From the NCBI GenBank assembly GCA_905479105.1, contig CAJQLE010000003.1, positions 434,001 to 498,000 on the forward strand: DNA of 64,000 bases, written 5' to 3'. Position numbers and translations under genes: made by a program. The notes under the pieces were generated by a model that worked only from the letters and a program-made list of their open reading frames with translations, ran no database searches and was not told the DNA's origin. The DNA comes from an uncultured Flavobacteriales bacterium. Its GTDB lineage: Bacteria > Bacteroidota > Bacteroidia > Flavobacteriales_G > Salibacteraceae. Shown one piece after another: positions 1-9,152 of this stretch (its first letter is position 1; each line of letters begins with the position of its first letter).

Positions 1-957
1 TTGGATCCTTCAGATTATTATTTCTTGGAGAGTAGAGCAAGTTCAGCTGAACTTGATAACCCTGATTTGAAGCCAGAGAGAACAATTGATTACGAGGTTG
101 GATTTCAACAAGCTCTGACGAACTCAATGGCCCTTAAGATTTCTGCATTTTATAGAGAGTCTAGAGATATGGTTCAAGTAACTCGAATATTTGATGCATA
201 TCCGATTGAGTACAATACGTTCAGAAACTTAGACTTTGCTACAGTAAAGGGACTTACAATGAGTTACGATTTGAGAAGAACTAATAATCTTACCATTAGA
301 GCTTCATATACGCTGCAATTTGCAGAAGGAACTGGTTCTGGGTCTACTTCGCAGTTGAACTTGGCAAGGAGCGGACAGGCTAATCTTAGAGCGCCAATAC
401 GACTTTCTTATGACCAGCGTCATGCTGTAGTTGCCAATATAGATTATCGATATGGAGAGAAAGAGAATTATAATGGTCCGATGATCGGTGATAAGGCAAT
501 TTTGAAGAATACAGGTTTCAACCTTCAAATGCGTGCTGGATCTGGTTCTCCTTATAATCCTCAAGGGAATTATACCTCAACGCAGTTATTCACCGTAACA
601 CCGTCACCTCTTCAACAAGGAGCAATTAACAGTGCAAGTTTACCTTGGACGTTTAGATTTGATTTTGTTTTAGACAGAGACTTCACCTATAAAATGGGTG
701 CTTCGGGGCGCGAATTTGGAATCAATGCATATGTGCAAGTATTGAACTTGTTAAATGCGAGAAATATAAATGATGTATACAGAGCTACTGGTAATCCTGA
801 TGATGATGGTTACTTGAACTCAGCGAATGGATTAAATTTTATTGCACAACAGAATAGTGCGGCTTCGTTTACGGAGTATTATGCGATGAAGTTGTGGGAT
901 CCAACGAACTGGCAATTACCTAGAAGAATAAGACTTGGCGTAAGGGTTAATTTCTAA
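1..957 (+). CDS. TonB-dependent receptor, C-terminal part (5' end outside window)
   Basis: The 318 visible residues are the distal beta-barrel of a TonB-dependent outer-membrane receptor. The frame is open at the left edge, so the plug and signal peptide are missing. Visible signs are the barrel motif NPDLKPERTIDYEVGF near residue 20, alternating amphipathic strands, and a C-terminus ending in aromatic F (RIRLGVRVNF), the usual signal for insertion by the Bam machinery. The next gene starts 20 nt downstream, and a PorV/PorQ-like gene follows it, so the three probably form one operon. The substrate cannot be told from this fragment. Confidence 0.85.
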   Translation: MDPSDYYFLESRASSAELDNPDLKPERTIDYEVGFQQALTNSMALKISAFYRESRDMVQVTRIFDAYPIEYNTFRNLDFATVKGLTMSYDLRRTNNLTIRASYTLQFAEGTGSGSTSQLNLARSGQANLRAPIRLSYDQRHAVVANIDYRYGEKENYNGPMIGDKAILKNTGFNLQMRAGSGSPYNPQGNYTSTQLFTVTPSPLQQGAINSASLPWTFRFDFVLDRDFTYKMGASGREFGINAYVQVLNLLNARNINDVYRATGNPDDDGYLNSANGLNFIAQQNSAASFTEYYAMKLWDPTNWQLPRRIRLGVRVNF

Positions 958-977
958 CTAACCAAAGAACATTGAAC

Positions 978-3900
978 ATGAAAACAAGAGCAATACTAAT
1001 CAGTCTTTCAATACTTACTCTTTGCATGACAGCTCATGCAGAAAGGTATAAGTATGAAAATCAAAATAAAGGCAGTAATGACAATCCTCCTGTCGTTGCA
1101 GCTAATTGTAATCCAGCTACTGCGGCTGCAGAATTAAACATCAATAACACCAAAGCATTGATTCAAAGTGGTGGTGATATGTGGTGGGATTTTAACCAAG
1201 CGCGATATGAAATCCCTAGTGGATCCGAAAAGACTTCTCTTTTTGCTGGTTCGCTATGGTTAGCTGGTCAAGATATTTCTGGTCAGTTTAAGGTTGCTGC
1301 CTTGAGATTCCGTCAAATAGGAAATGACTACTGGACAGGCCCATTAAGTACGGTCGATGCTGAGATTGATCAGCAAACATGTCAAGACTATGATCGCCAT
1401 TGGGAGACAACATTGTCTATGGTTGCAGAATTTAACGGCTGGTATGAAGCTGGTCAGTTTGATGCGGAGAATAATACCGAGACTCAAGAAAGAGATTATC
1501 CAGGATATAGCCTTCCTTCTGTAATTACAGAATGGCCTGCTCACGGCAGGAATTTTGAGCCCTATAATGAAGATTATTATTTGGCACCGTTTTTTGATAG
1601 AGATGGTGATGGGGACTATAATCCTGATAATGGAGATTATCCAGGATATGTTTTAAACGGACAGAGCGATTGCAGCAGAAGAGTACGTGACTTATATGGT
1701 GACCAGAATCTATGGTGGGTTTTCAACGATAAAGGAAATATTCACACAGAGTCAGGTGGTCAGGCAATTGGTATGGAAATTCGGGCTCAGGCATTTGCCT
1801 TTGCTACCACGGATGAAGTGAATAACATGACGTTCTACAACTACGAGTTGATTAACCGATCTACTTTTGAGTTGTCAGACACTTATTTTGGACAATGGGT
1901 TGATGGTGACTTGGGAAATGCTCAGGATGATTTTGTTGGATGTGACGTCCGAAGAGGTCTTGGCTATTTCTATAACGGTGATGATAATGACGAAGATGCC
2001 AGTGGTAACTTCGGATATGGAAATAATCCACCTGCAATTGGCCTAGACTTTTTTCAAGGTCCTTTTCAAGGAAATGACTTTTTGGATAATTGCTTATGTG
2101 AAGATTATAACTCGGCCCAAGCTGAAGATGGAATTGTTTATGCAGGACAAGGTGCTGGTTATGGCGATGGAATTGTAGATAATGAGCGTTATGGAATGAG
2201 AAAATTCTTATACCATAATAATGCTGCAGGTGCAACTGGGGACCCTAGTAATGCTACTGATTATTATAATATGCTTCAAGGAATTTGGAAGGATAATACT
2301 CCAATGACGTTTGGAGGAGTTGGTTACAATCCTACTAATTCAAGTGCTATTCCAGCAAACTATATGTTTCCTGGCGACACAGATCCACTTCATTGGGGAA
2401 CAGATGGCGTTACACCTCCAAGCAATTTACTTCCTTGGACAGAGGTTTCGGCTGGAAATGTTCCAAATGATAGGAGGTTCGTTCAGTCTTCAGGTCCTTT
2501 CAAGTTAGGCCCGGGTGCTGTGAACAATATTACAGTAGGTGTGGTCTGGATGCAGGCTTCATCAGGAGGTAGATTAGAGTCTGTTGAATTGATGAGAAAG
2601 GCCGATGATAAGACACAAGCATTATTTGATTCATGCTTTGAAATACTCGATGGTCCTGATGCTCCAGACGTGGCAACACAAGAATTGGACAAAGAGATTA
2701 TTTTGATGTTATCTAACTCGATTAACTCAAATAACTATCAAGAAGGGTATGCTACTGTTGATCCTTTCTTAGCAGCTCCAGATTCTGTTGATGTGGATGG
2801 CGATGGTTCAAGAGATCTCAGATTAACAGAGGAAGAAAAGAGACTGTATTCTACGTACTTATTTGAAGGGTATCAAATCTATCAATTGGCTAATTCATCA
2901 GTTGGCACCAATGACCTTGCCGATCCTGATAAAGCCAGACTAGTTGATCAAGTAGATATTGCAAATGATGTAGAAAGACTTATCAACTATGAATTTAATT
3001 CTCGATTGGGACAGGATGTTCCTGAAGAAATGGTTGACGGGGCGAATGAAGGCGTTCGCCATAGCTTTAGAGTGACGGAAGATCTTTTTTCGACTACTGA
3101 TTCTCGATTGATCAATCACAAGACGTACTATTTCATGGTGATAGCCTACGCTTACAACCGCTTTGGTGATGGTGTTGGTAACCTCCAATACATCGATGGC
3201 TTTTATGATCCATCTGCTGATCCAATGAGATTGGAAGGTCAGAAAATACCTTATTTAGCTAGTAGAAAATCTCCTTCTGGAGCTGTTAAGGTTGTAGAAG
3301 CAATACCGCACAAGACAGATATTGAGTTTGATGGAGTTCAATTGAATTCTCAATATGGAGACGGTATCGAATTAACGAGAGTGGAAGGCCGAGGAAATGG
3401 AGGGCTATTTGCAAGTATTAAGGAAGATTATTTTGATTCGATTGCTGGTAATGAAGTTGTTGATCAAATAGTTTATCAAGCAGGTGCGGGGCCAGTAGAT
3501 TTGAAGGTTATTGATCCGTTACTAGTCAAGCCAGGTGATTTTACAATTCAGTTTTTAGATACAGCTGGAAATGGTGACTTCACTAACTACGTTTGGGTTT
3601 TATATGAGCGTAATTCTTCGGCACCGATCGATACAATTTTCGCAGATCAAACAATACGTCAAAACAATGAGCAATTGCTCTTTGATCTTGGTCTTTCTTT
3701 GACAGTTGGTCCTGGTTTCCCTGCCTTGAGTGAGCAGGCAAATAAGGTCACAAATGGGGTGATTGGATTTGAAGTTTCTTATTCAGACGAAACGGAAGAA
3801 TGGTTAACTGGAATTTCGGATGATGATGCATCAAGTGTATTTAACTGGATAAAGTCAGGCGTATTAAGCTTGGATGGTGACGCAGCAGAGAATGATGCTT

Positions 3901-5474
3901 TTTTAACCGGGAATACTGACTTTCCTGCGGATGAATTCGACTATTGGGAAAACATAGCAGGAGGCACGTGGACCGCCTTTTCGGTTGCGAGTTATGATAC
4001 AGGACACCCAATTCCTTATTATACAGTTAATGCTTCAGGTCAGCATAATTTTTCACGAAGAATTCGCACTCTTTCTGGATTGCAAAATACTCCTAGTGTA
4101 GATGTGGTAATTACTTCGGATAAATCAAAATGGACTAGATGTCCTGTTTTAGAAGCTGAAGATAACCCAACCTTAAGTAGAGGTGGAGCAATAAGAGGCG
4201 AAATAAGACGAGGACTTTCTGTAGATAAGCAGGGTTTGAATCAATTAGATGAAGGCTTTGATTATGATGAAGCAACATTTAGCGGTGAGCAATTGGTTGG
4301 TGATTTGAAAGCAGGTCTTCGACAATCTGATTTGAATTATTACCAAGGCCTTCTTGATTCCTCGGATTTATTATTAGAGGAGTTGTCAGTCGGTATGGGC
4401 TGGTTCCCAGGGTTTGCCATTAACATTGAAACAGGAGAAAAATTAAATATGGCTTTTGCTGAAAACTCATGGTTAGGTGGAGACAATGGTGCGGATATGC
4501 AGTGGAATCCAACTTCGAAGATAGCGGAAGAGCTTTTCGGTGAAAGAAGACTAGGAGGTATGCACATGATTTATGTTTTCCGGGCAAATAGAGAAGATGG
4601 TTCCTTACTTGATGACCAACAGTATTTAATGCCCTCGTACGATGGTGGCACGTTCTCTTTTGAAAAACTCATGACATTTGACGCTACTTCAGCCACAGAT
4701 GTTATTCAGGCTAACAGTGAACCTAATAAAAACTTCATGGCTGTCATGAGAGCTGGAGCCTGGGTTGGTTACCCTCTGCTTGTTGAAGGAGAGCAACTTT
4801 TTGGAGCTTCAGGTTCAAATGACGTTACTATTAAGCTTAGATCTTCAAAACCATATAGAGCATATTCTGGTTCATCGGATTTTATTGCTAGTAGTGAAAT
4901 TAAAGCAGGAGAATCTTATTATGTATCTGGTGGAAGATTAACTGTATTGCAAAACAGCGTGAATAACCTAGGAGATACCGTCCAATTGCAAACTCGATTG
5001 TTTAACGGAGCAGCGTTCACGGCACTTCAGGATGGAGCAGTTTCAGCTTCGCCAGACTTATCTCTTGTCAAGACGGTTAACAATGGTTTGCCTCTTTATA
5101 ACTTCAATACTTATGCAGTGGCTCCTACTAAATCTCTAGATATTGGAGTGGATGCATTAGAAGAAATCAAGGCGGTACCAAATCCTTATTATGCTTACAA
5201 TGAGTATGAGACTCAGAGACTAGATTATTTAATCAAAATAATCAACCTTCCTCAGACTTGTACGGTGAACATATTTACAGTGAACGGTACGCTGGTACGA
5301 ACCTTCAGAAAAGATGATCCTACTACTACAAGTATTGATTGGGACTTGAAAAATCAAGATGAGATTGTAGTGTCGAGTGGTTTGTACATTATTCATATTG
5401 AAGCACCTGGAATTGGTGAGAAAGTTATTAAGTGGTTTGGTGTTCTGAGACCAATTGACCTTAACTCCTTCTAA
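978..5474 (+). CDS. Large secreted protein with C-terminal sorting-like domain (1498 aa)
   Basis: I do not recognise a named family for the main body. The ATG at 978 gives a clean signal peptide (MKTRAILISLSILTLCMTAHA); an in-frame TTG at 972 would add two residues. Acidic Ca-binding-like loops occur near residue 205 (DRDGDGDYNPDNGD) and near residue 605 (DVDGDGSRD). The last 100 residues run from a VPNPYY motif through short beta strands (VNIFTVNGTLVRTF, SGLYIIHIEA), resembling a FlgD-like or type IX secretion C-terminal domain. It sits between a TonB receptor gene and a PorV/PorQ-like gene, which supports export to the cell surface. Function is unknown. Confidence 0.8.
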   Translation: MKTRAILISLSILTLCMTAHAERYKYENQNKGSNDNPPVVAANCNPATAAAELNINNTKALIQSGGDMWWDFNQARYEIPSGSEKTSLFAGSLWLAGQDISGQFKVAALRFRQIGNDYWTGPLSTVDAEIDQQTCQDYDRHWETTLSMVAEFNGWYEAGQFDAENNTETQERDYPGYSLPSVITEWPAHGRNFEPYNEDYYLAPFFDRDGDGDYNPDNGDYPGYVLNGQSDCSRRVRDLYGDQNLWWVFNDKGNIHTESGGQAIGMEIRAQAFAFATTDEVNNMTFYNYELINRSTFELSDTYFGQWVDGDLGNAQDDFVGCDVRRGLGYFYNGDDNDEDASGNFGYGNNPPAIGLDFFQGPFQGNDFLDNCLCEDYNSAQAEDGIVYAGQGAGYGDGIVDNERYGMRKFLYHNNAAGATGDPSNATDYYNMLQGIWKDNTPMTFGGVGYNPTNSSAIPANYMFPGDTDPLHWGTDGVTPPSNLLPWTEVSAGNVPNDRRFVQSSGPFKLGPGAVNNITVGVVWMQASSGGRLESVELMRKADDKTQALFDSCFEILDGPDAPDVATQELDKEIILMLSNSINSNNYQEGYATVDPFLAAPDSVDVDGDGSRDLRLTEEEKRLYSTYLFEGYQIYQLANSSVGTNDLADPDKARLVDQVDIANDVERLINYEFNSRLGQDVPEEMVDGANEGVRHSFRVTEDLFSTTDSRLINHKTYYFMVIAYAYNRFGDGVGNLQYIDGFYDPSADPMRLEGQKIPYLASRKSPSGAVKVVEAIPHKTDIEFDGVQLNSQYGDGIELTRVEGRGNGGLFASIKEDYFDSIAGNEVVDQIVYQAGAGPVDLKVIDPLLVKPGDFTIQFLDTAGNGDFTNYVWVLYERNSSAPIDTIFADQTIRQNNEQLLFDLGLSLTVGPGFPALSEQANKVTNGVIGFEVSYSDETEEWLTGISDDDASSVFNWIKSGVLSLDGDAAENDAFLTGNTDFPADEFDYWENIAGGTWTAFSVASYDTGHPIPYYTVNASGQHNFSRRIRTLSGLQNTPSVDVVITSDKSKWTRCPVLEAEDNPTLSRGGAIRGEIRRGLSVDKQGLNQLDEGFDYDEATFSGEQLVGDLKAGLRQSDLNYYQGLLDSSDLLLEELSVGMGWFPGFAINIETGEKLNMAFAENSWLGGDNGADMQWNPTSKIAEELFGERRLGGMHMIYVFRANREDGSLLDDQQYLMPSYDGGTFSFEKLMTFDATSATDVIQANSEPNKNFMAVMRAGAWVGYPLLVEGEQLFGASGSNDVTIKLRSSKPYRAYSGSSDFIASSEIKAGESYYVSGGRLTVLQNSVNNLGDTVQLQTRLFNGAAFTALQDGAVSASPDLSLVKTVNNGLPLYNFNTYAVAPTKSLDIGVDALEEIKAVPNPYYAYNEYETQRLDYLIKIINLPQTCTVNIFTVNGTLVRTFRKDDPTTTSIDWDLKNQDEIVVSSGLYIIHIEAPGIGEKVIKWFGVLRPIDLNSF

Positions 5475-5483
5475 TTAAATCTA

Positions 5484-6587
5484 ATGAGAAAAGAGATGAG
5501 AAATATTAAATATCTATTGGCAATTATAGTTGCTGGTCTCTCGCTGCAGACATTTGCAGGGAATAAAGAGAGAATTGGGCAAGCTGGTGCGAATGAATTG
5601 CTAATTAATCCTTGGGCGAGATCAAGTGGTTTTGGTGGTGCCAATTCCGCATTCGCAGATGGTATAGAGGCATTTAACCTGAATATTTCGGGCCTTACAA
5701 CTGTGAATAAAACAGAGCTTTATTATAGTAATGTAGCATTGTTCTCGGGCTCTGACATTAATATAAATTCTATTGCTTTAGGTCAAAGAGTGGGTGAATC
5801 AGGTGTTTTGGGAATATCCATCAATGCCATGTCGTTTGGTGATATAGAAATCACTACGACAAATAATCCAGATGGAGGACAGGGTACATTTAGTCCCCAG
5901 TTTTTGAATATCGCAGTTGCTTATGCTAGAAGTTTTTCTAGAAGTATTCATGCTGGTGGTGCCATTAGAATAATTAGTGAGTCAATTAATAATGTTGGTG
6001 CTCAAGGAGTCGCATTGGATGCGGGAATTCGTTACCAGACAGGTGAATATAATCGGATGAAGTTCGGTATAGCATTGAGAAATGTTGGACCTAAAATGCG
6101 CTATTCTGGCGATGGTCTTTCTCAAACTGTAATTCTTCAAGATGCAGAATTTACCTTGAATCAAAGGGCTGAAAGTTTTGAAATGCCGGCCTTGTTGAAT
6201 ATTGGCGCTTCTTATGATTTTTATTTATTGCCAAGTGTTCCAGCTGAAGGAGAATCTGCTAATGACACAAAGCTTCCAAGTGATTATAGATTGACAATCG
6301 CAGGAACATTCACATCTAATTCTTTCTCTCAGGATCAGTTTAGAGGTGGAGTTGAGTTTGGTTTCAAGCATTATGTAGCCATAAGAGCTGGACTTGTTTA
6401 CGAGGCCAATGGTTTTGGTGTATTGGGTGAAGGAAGAGTAAATGCAAATTCAGGTCCAACGATGGGGATGACTGTTAATTTGCCTTTCAACGGAAAAAAG
6501 GAGAGCGGTATAAGTATGGATTACTCATATCGATTTGCTAACCCATTAGGTGGAACACACAGCTTTGGATTACGACTAAGAATCTAA
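5484..6587 (+). CDS. PorV/PorQ-family outer-membrane protein
   Basis: A 367-residue predicted beta-barrel with an N-terminal signal peptide. An ATG at 5496 giving MRNIKYLLAIIVAGLSLQTFAG is equally possible. The segment after the signal (NPWARSSGFGGANSAFADGIEAF) is the hallmark of the PorV/PorQ family, whose PorV member shuttles type IX secretion substrates at the outer membrane. It ends with a barrel-like ...SFGLRLRI. It lies 9 nt after the large secreted-protein gene and before a strong terminator, closing the operon. Whether it acts as a general PorV or a dedicated partner of its neighbour is not shown by sequence. Confidence 0.8.
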   Translation: MRKEMRNIKYLLAIIVAGLSLQTFAGNKERIGQAGANELLINPWARSSGFGGANSAFADGIEAFNLNISGLTTVNKTELYYSNVALFSGSDININSIALGQRVGESGVLGISINAMSFGDIEITTTNNPDGGQGTFSPQFLNIAVAYARSFSRSIHAGGAIRIISESINNVGAQGVALDAGIRYQTGEYNRMKFGIALRNVGPKMRYSGDGLSQTVILQDAEFTLNQRAESFEMPALLNIGASYDFYLLPSVPAEGESANDTKLPSDYRLTIAGTFTSNSFSQDQFRGGVEFGFKHYVAIRAGLVYEANGFGVLGEGRVNANSGPTMGMTVNLPFNGKKESGISMDYSYRFANPLGGTHSFGLRLRI

Positions 6588-6608
6588 ATTGATTTTACAT
6601 ATTTTTGT

Positions 6609-6650
6609 ACAGCGAAACCGTTCTTTGAGCGGTTTCGCTGTTTTTTGTTT
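6609..6650 (+). terminator. Rho-independent terminator of the receptor/PorV-like operon
   Basis: A perfect 12-bp stem (ACAGCGAAACCG and CGGTTTCGCTGT) with a 9-nt loop is followed by a T-rich tract to 6650. It separates the PorV-like gene from greA. Confidence 0.93.
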
Positions 6651-6669
6651 AATAGAATATTAAGGACGC

Positions 6670-7143
6670 ATGTCAGATATTAGATACTATACAGAAGAAG
6701 GTTTGAAAAAACTGAAGGATGAATTGCATGAAATTAAAACAGTTCAGCGTCCATCTATTTCAAAACAAATCGCAGAGGCAAGGGATAAGGGAGACCTTTC
6801 TGAAAACGCAGAATACGATGCCGCAAAGGAAGCTCAAGGATTGCTTGAAATGAAAATTGCTAAACTTGAAGCTTTTGTAAGTAACGCTCGAATCATTGAT
6901 AAGAGTCAATTATCTAAAGAAAAAATATTGATTCTTACAACGGCCAGGTTAAAAAACTTGACCATGAACAAAGAATTCATTTACACCTTAGTTGCTGAAA
7001 CAGAAGCCAACTTGAGAGAAGGTAAGATAAGTGTTGATTCACCTATGGGTAAGGGGTTACTTGGAAAGAAGGTCGGTGAAATTGCGGAAATTGAAGTGCC
7101 TAGTGGTTTAATGAAATTGGAGGTACTTGAAATAATTCTATAA
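6670..7143 (+). CDS. greA: Transcription elongation factor GreA
   Basis: A 157-residue protein of the usual GreA length. GreA enters the RNA polymerase secondary channel and stimulates cleavage of backtracked RNA. The N-terminal coiled coil carries the conserved tip GDLSENAEYDAAKE, with the acidic residues D42 and E45 that act at the polymerase active site. The C-terminal FKBP-like domain is present (SPMGKGLLGKKVGEIAEIEV). Its stop overlaps the start of the HIT gene by one base, so the two are probably co-transcribed. Confidence 0.95.
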   Translation: MSDIRYYTEEGLKKLKDELHEIKTVQRPSISKQIAEARDKGDLSENAEYDAAKEAQGLLEMKIAKLEAFVSNARIIDKSQLSKEKILILTTARLKNLTMNKEFIYTLVAETEANLREGKISVDSPMGKGLLGKKVGEIAEIEVPSGLMKLEVLEIIL

Positions 7144-7547
7144 TGTCAAGTATATTTTCGAGAATATATAATGGTGAAATACCGGGCTATTTTATAGCCA
7201 GGAATGAAGAGTTTTTTGCAATCCTCGACATTAATCCATTGACTATGGGTCATGTATTGGTAATTCCAATTGTAGAAACAGATTATTTATTTGATCTAGA
7301 TGCTGAATTTTTAGCAAGATATATGGCTTTTACTCAAAAGATTGCCAAAGCCATTAAGGCAGTAATAGATTGCAAAAGAGTGGGAGTAGCAGTAATTGGA
7401 TTGGAAGTTCCTCATGCACATATTCATTTAGTTCCCATAAATCATGTTGGAGATATAAATTTTGAGAAAGCCAAACTTTCGCCAGGAGAGAGCGAAATCA
7501 AAAACACCTGTGAATTAATTGCTCAGGCTTTTACTTCACTCGATTAG
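7143..7547 (+). CDS. HIT (histidine triad) family hydrolase
   Basis: A 134-residue histidine-triad protein; the family hydrolyses nucleoside phosphoramidates and related nucleotides. The triad is visible in VPHAHIHLVPI near residue 97, and the N-terminal part (IFSRIYNGEIPGYFIARNEEF) is typical of bacterial HIT proteins. The ATG overlaps the greA stop (TAATG). The 3' end overlaps the convergent ruvC by 17 nt. Confidence 0.93.
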   Translation: MSSIFSRIYNGEIPGYFIARNEEFFAILDINPLTMGHVLVIPIVETDYLFDLDAEFLARYMAFTQKIAKAIKAVIDCKRVGVAVIGLEVPHAHIHLVPINHVGDINFEKAKLSPGESEIKNTCELIAQAFTSLD

Positions 7548-8097
7548 GGTTTTGAGATATAAAGCTCGCCCAACCCTTTTTACTTCCACCTGATATAATG
7601 TTTGTTGACTGATAGTGATGGCATAATGCAACAGCTAATCCATCTGTAGCATCAAGATGTTTAGGCAGTTGATCGATTTTTAGAATGCTCTGCAGCATTC
7701 CAGCTACTTGTTCTTTTGAAGCTGCTCCACTTCCAGTAATTGATTGCTTTATTTTTCTTGGACTGTATTCTGTTATTGGAGTATTTCTATAAAGAGCAGC
7801 TGCCATTGATACTCCTTGTGCTCGTCCGAGTTTGAGCATTGACTGGACGTTTTTTCCATAAAAAGGTGCTTCAAGTGCAACTTCATCCGGCATATAGTTA
7901 TCTACCAATTCGAGTGTTTTTTCGAATATGCGTTTTAACTTATCCGCATGATCACCATCTTTCATCTGGATTGAGCCCATTGAAATCATGGTAATGGATA
8001 TCCCTTTGATTTGGATAATACCAAACCCCATGACATTTGTTCCAGGGTCAATACCTAGAATTATCTTTTCTTTGGAGATCTTTGATTGAGAGGACAT
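7531..8097 (-). CDS. ruvC: Crossover junction endodeoxyribonuclease RuvC
   Basis: A 188-residue Holliday-junction resolvase. The four expected acidic metal ligands are present: D17 in LGIDPGT, E76 in ALEAPF, and D149 and D152 in LDATDGLA. A roughly ten-residue N-terminal extension precedes the core. It is convergent with the HIT gene and head-to-head with the membrane-protein gene at 8100; the two start codons are only 2 bp apart, so their promoters must lie inside each other's coding sequence or the units are weakly expressed. Confidence 0.95.
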   Translation of the reverse strand: MSSQSKISKEKIILGIDPGTNVMGFGIIQIKGISITMISMGSIQMKDGDHADKLKRIFEKTLELVDNYMPDEVALEAPFYGKNVQSMLKLGRAQGVSMAAALYRNTPITEYSPRKIKQSITGSGAASKEQVAGMLQSILKIDQLPKHLDATDGLAVALCHHYQSTNIISGGSKKGWASFISQNPNRVK

Positions 8098-8099
8098 CT

Positions 8100-9152
8100 A
8101 TGCTTAATATTTCGAAATTAGGGATTAACAAGTTAATTGACTCATTCAGACCTTTTAGTTCTGAACAGACTAGTCAACGATTCTTCTATAGAATAATTGG
8201 ACTAGCTCTGAAGCTGATTGTTTCGATAACAGCTATATATTTTATTGTCTCTAGGATTCAGAGAGCAGAGTCAGAGCTGTCTTTTGTAGGATTTTTTGGA
8301 GAAATTATTGCTGCGCCTCAATTCCCATTGGTTCTTTTTGCCTCACTCATCTTGACCACTTTAAATTGGTCTATGGAGGTAATCAAATGGAAAATTCTGA
8401 TTAGCACCCAGTTTGAGGTCAGGTGGAAAACCGCTTTAAAAGGAGTACTGAGTGGTGTTACTTTTGGGGTTTTCTCTCCAAATCGTCTAGGTGAGTTTGT
8501 AGGGCGAGTTTTGGCCTTGGCACCTGATCGAAGGGTTTCTGGCTCTCTTCTTTCATTTGTTAATGGACTGGCTCAAACTTTAGCAACGTTTTCTTTTGGA
8601 GTATTTGGTTTAGTTTATTTCGTTCAGTATTTCGGATACGAGGTGTTTGGTGGGTTTGGTACATTGGCTATACAACTTACTATTTCTTCAAGTTTAGTAT
8701 TGGCTATAATGCTTTATTTTAGGGTTGACCTTTTGACTTCATTATTTCAGCGCATAAGATTTCTCAAAGCTTATCACAGTTATTTTATTGTTTTTTCTGA
8801 GCTCCCAAATTCTATTCTACATCGTATTTATCAATTATCATTACTTAGATTTATCACGTTTATCTTGCAATATGTTTTGGTGTTTTATTTGATTTTGGAT
8901 AGTCCAGAATGGATGGCGATCATTGGTTCATCTGTTTTGACACTTTTCTCAACCACACTCGTCCCTTTCTTGCCTATCCCTGATTTATTATTGCGCGAGT
9001 CCATTGCCCTGAGCTATTTTGATCTTTTCAATTTTGACCTTTACTTGGTTAGTATAGCCGTTTTTTGTGTTTGGATTGTAAATGTTGCATTGCCTGCATT
9101 AATTGGGGCGGTAGTTTTGTTTACGTATAAGATTTTCAGAAGGTGGTCATAA
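8100..9152 (+). CDS. Lysylphosphatidylglycerol-synthase-like / flippase-like integral membrane protein
   Basis: A 350-residue polytopic membrane protein of the LPG_synthase_TM (UPF0104) type. The family signature around FSPNRLGEFVGRVLALAPDR matches the conserved central loop seen in flippase-like members. The ATG at 8100 is chosen because an upstream in-frame ATG at 8037 would bury 60 nt in ruvC. The glycosyltransferase gene overlaps its end by 10 nt, suggesting a joint role in a lipid-linked or surface glycan. There is no aminoacyl-transferase domain, so lysyl transfer is unlikely. Confidence 0.8.
   Translation: MLNISKLGINKLIDSFRPFSSEQTSQRFFYRIIGLALKLIVSITAIYFIVSRIQRAESELSFVGFFGEIIAAPQFPLVLFASLILTTLNWSMEVIKWKILISTQFEVRWKTALKGVLSGVTFGVFSPNRLGEFVGRVLALAPDRRVSGSLLSFVNGLAQTLATFSFGVFGLVYFVQYFGYEVFGGFGTLAIQLTISSSLVLAIMLYFRVDLLTSLFQRIRFLKAYHSYFIVFSELPNSILHRIYQLSLLRFITFILQYVLVFYLILDSPEWMAIIGSSVLTLFSTTLVPFLPIPDLLLRESIALSYFDLFNFDLYLVSIAVFCVWIVNVALPALIGAVVLFTYKIFRRWS

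Noticed and set aside
304-564. Minus-strand frame opposite the TonB receptor
   Set aside because: It lies wholly within a clear receptor frame, and the protein has no recognisable domain or composition of a real gene.
1861-2235. 124-residue His/Tyr-rich minus-strand frame
   Set aside because: It is antisense to the large secreted protein; the His/Tyr richness mirrors Asp/Asn/Gly codons on the coding strand.
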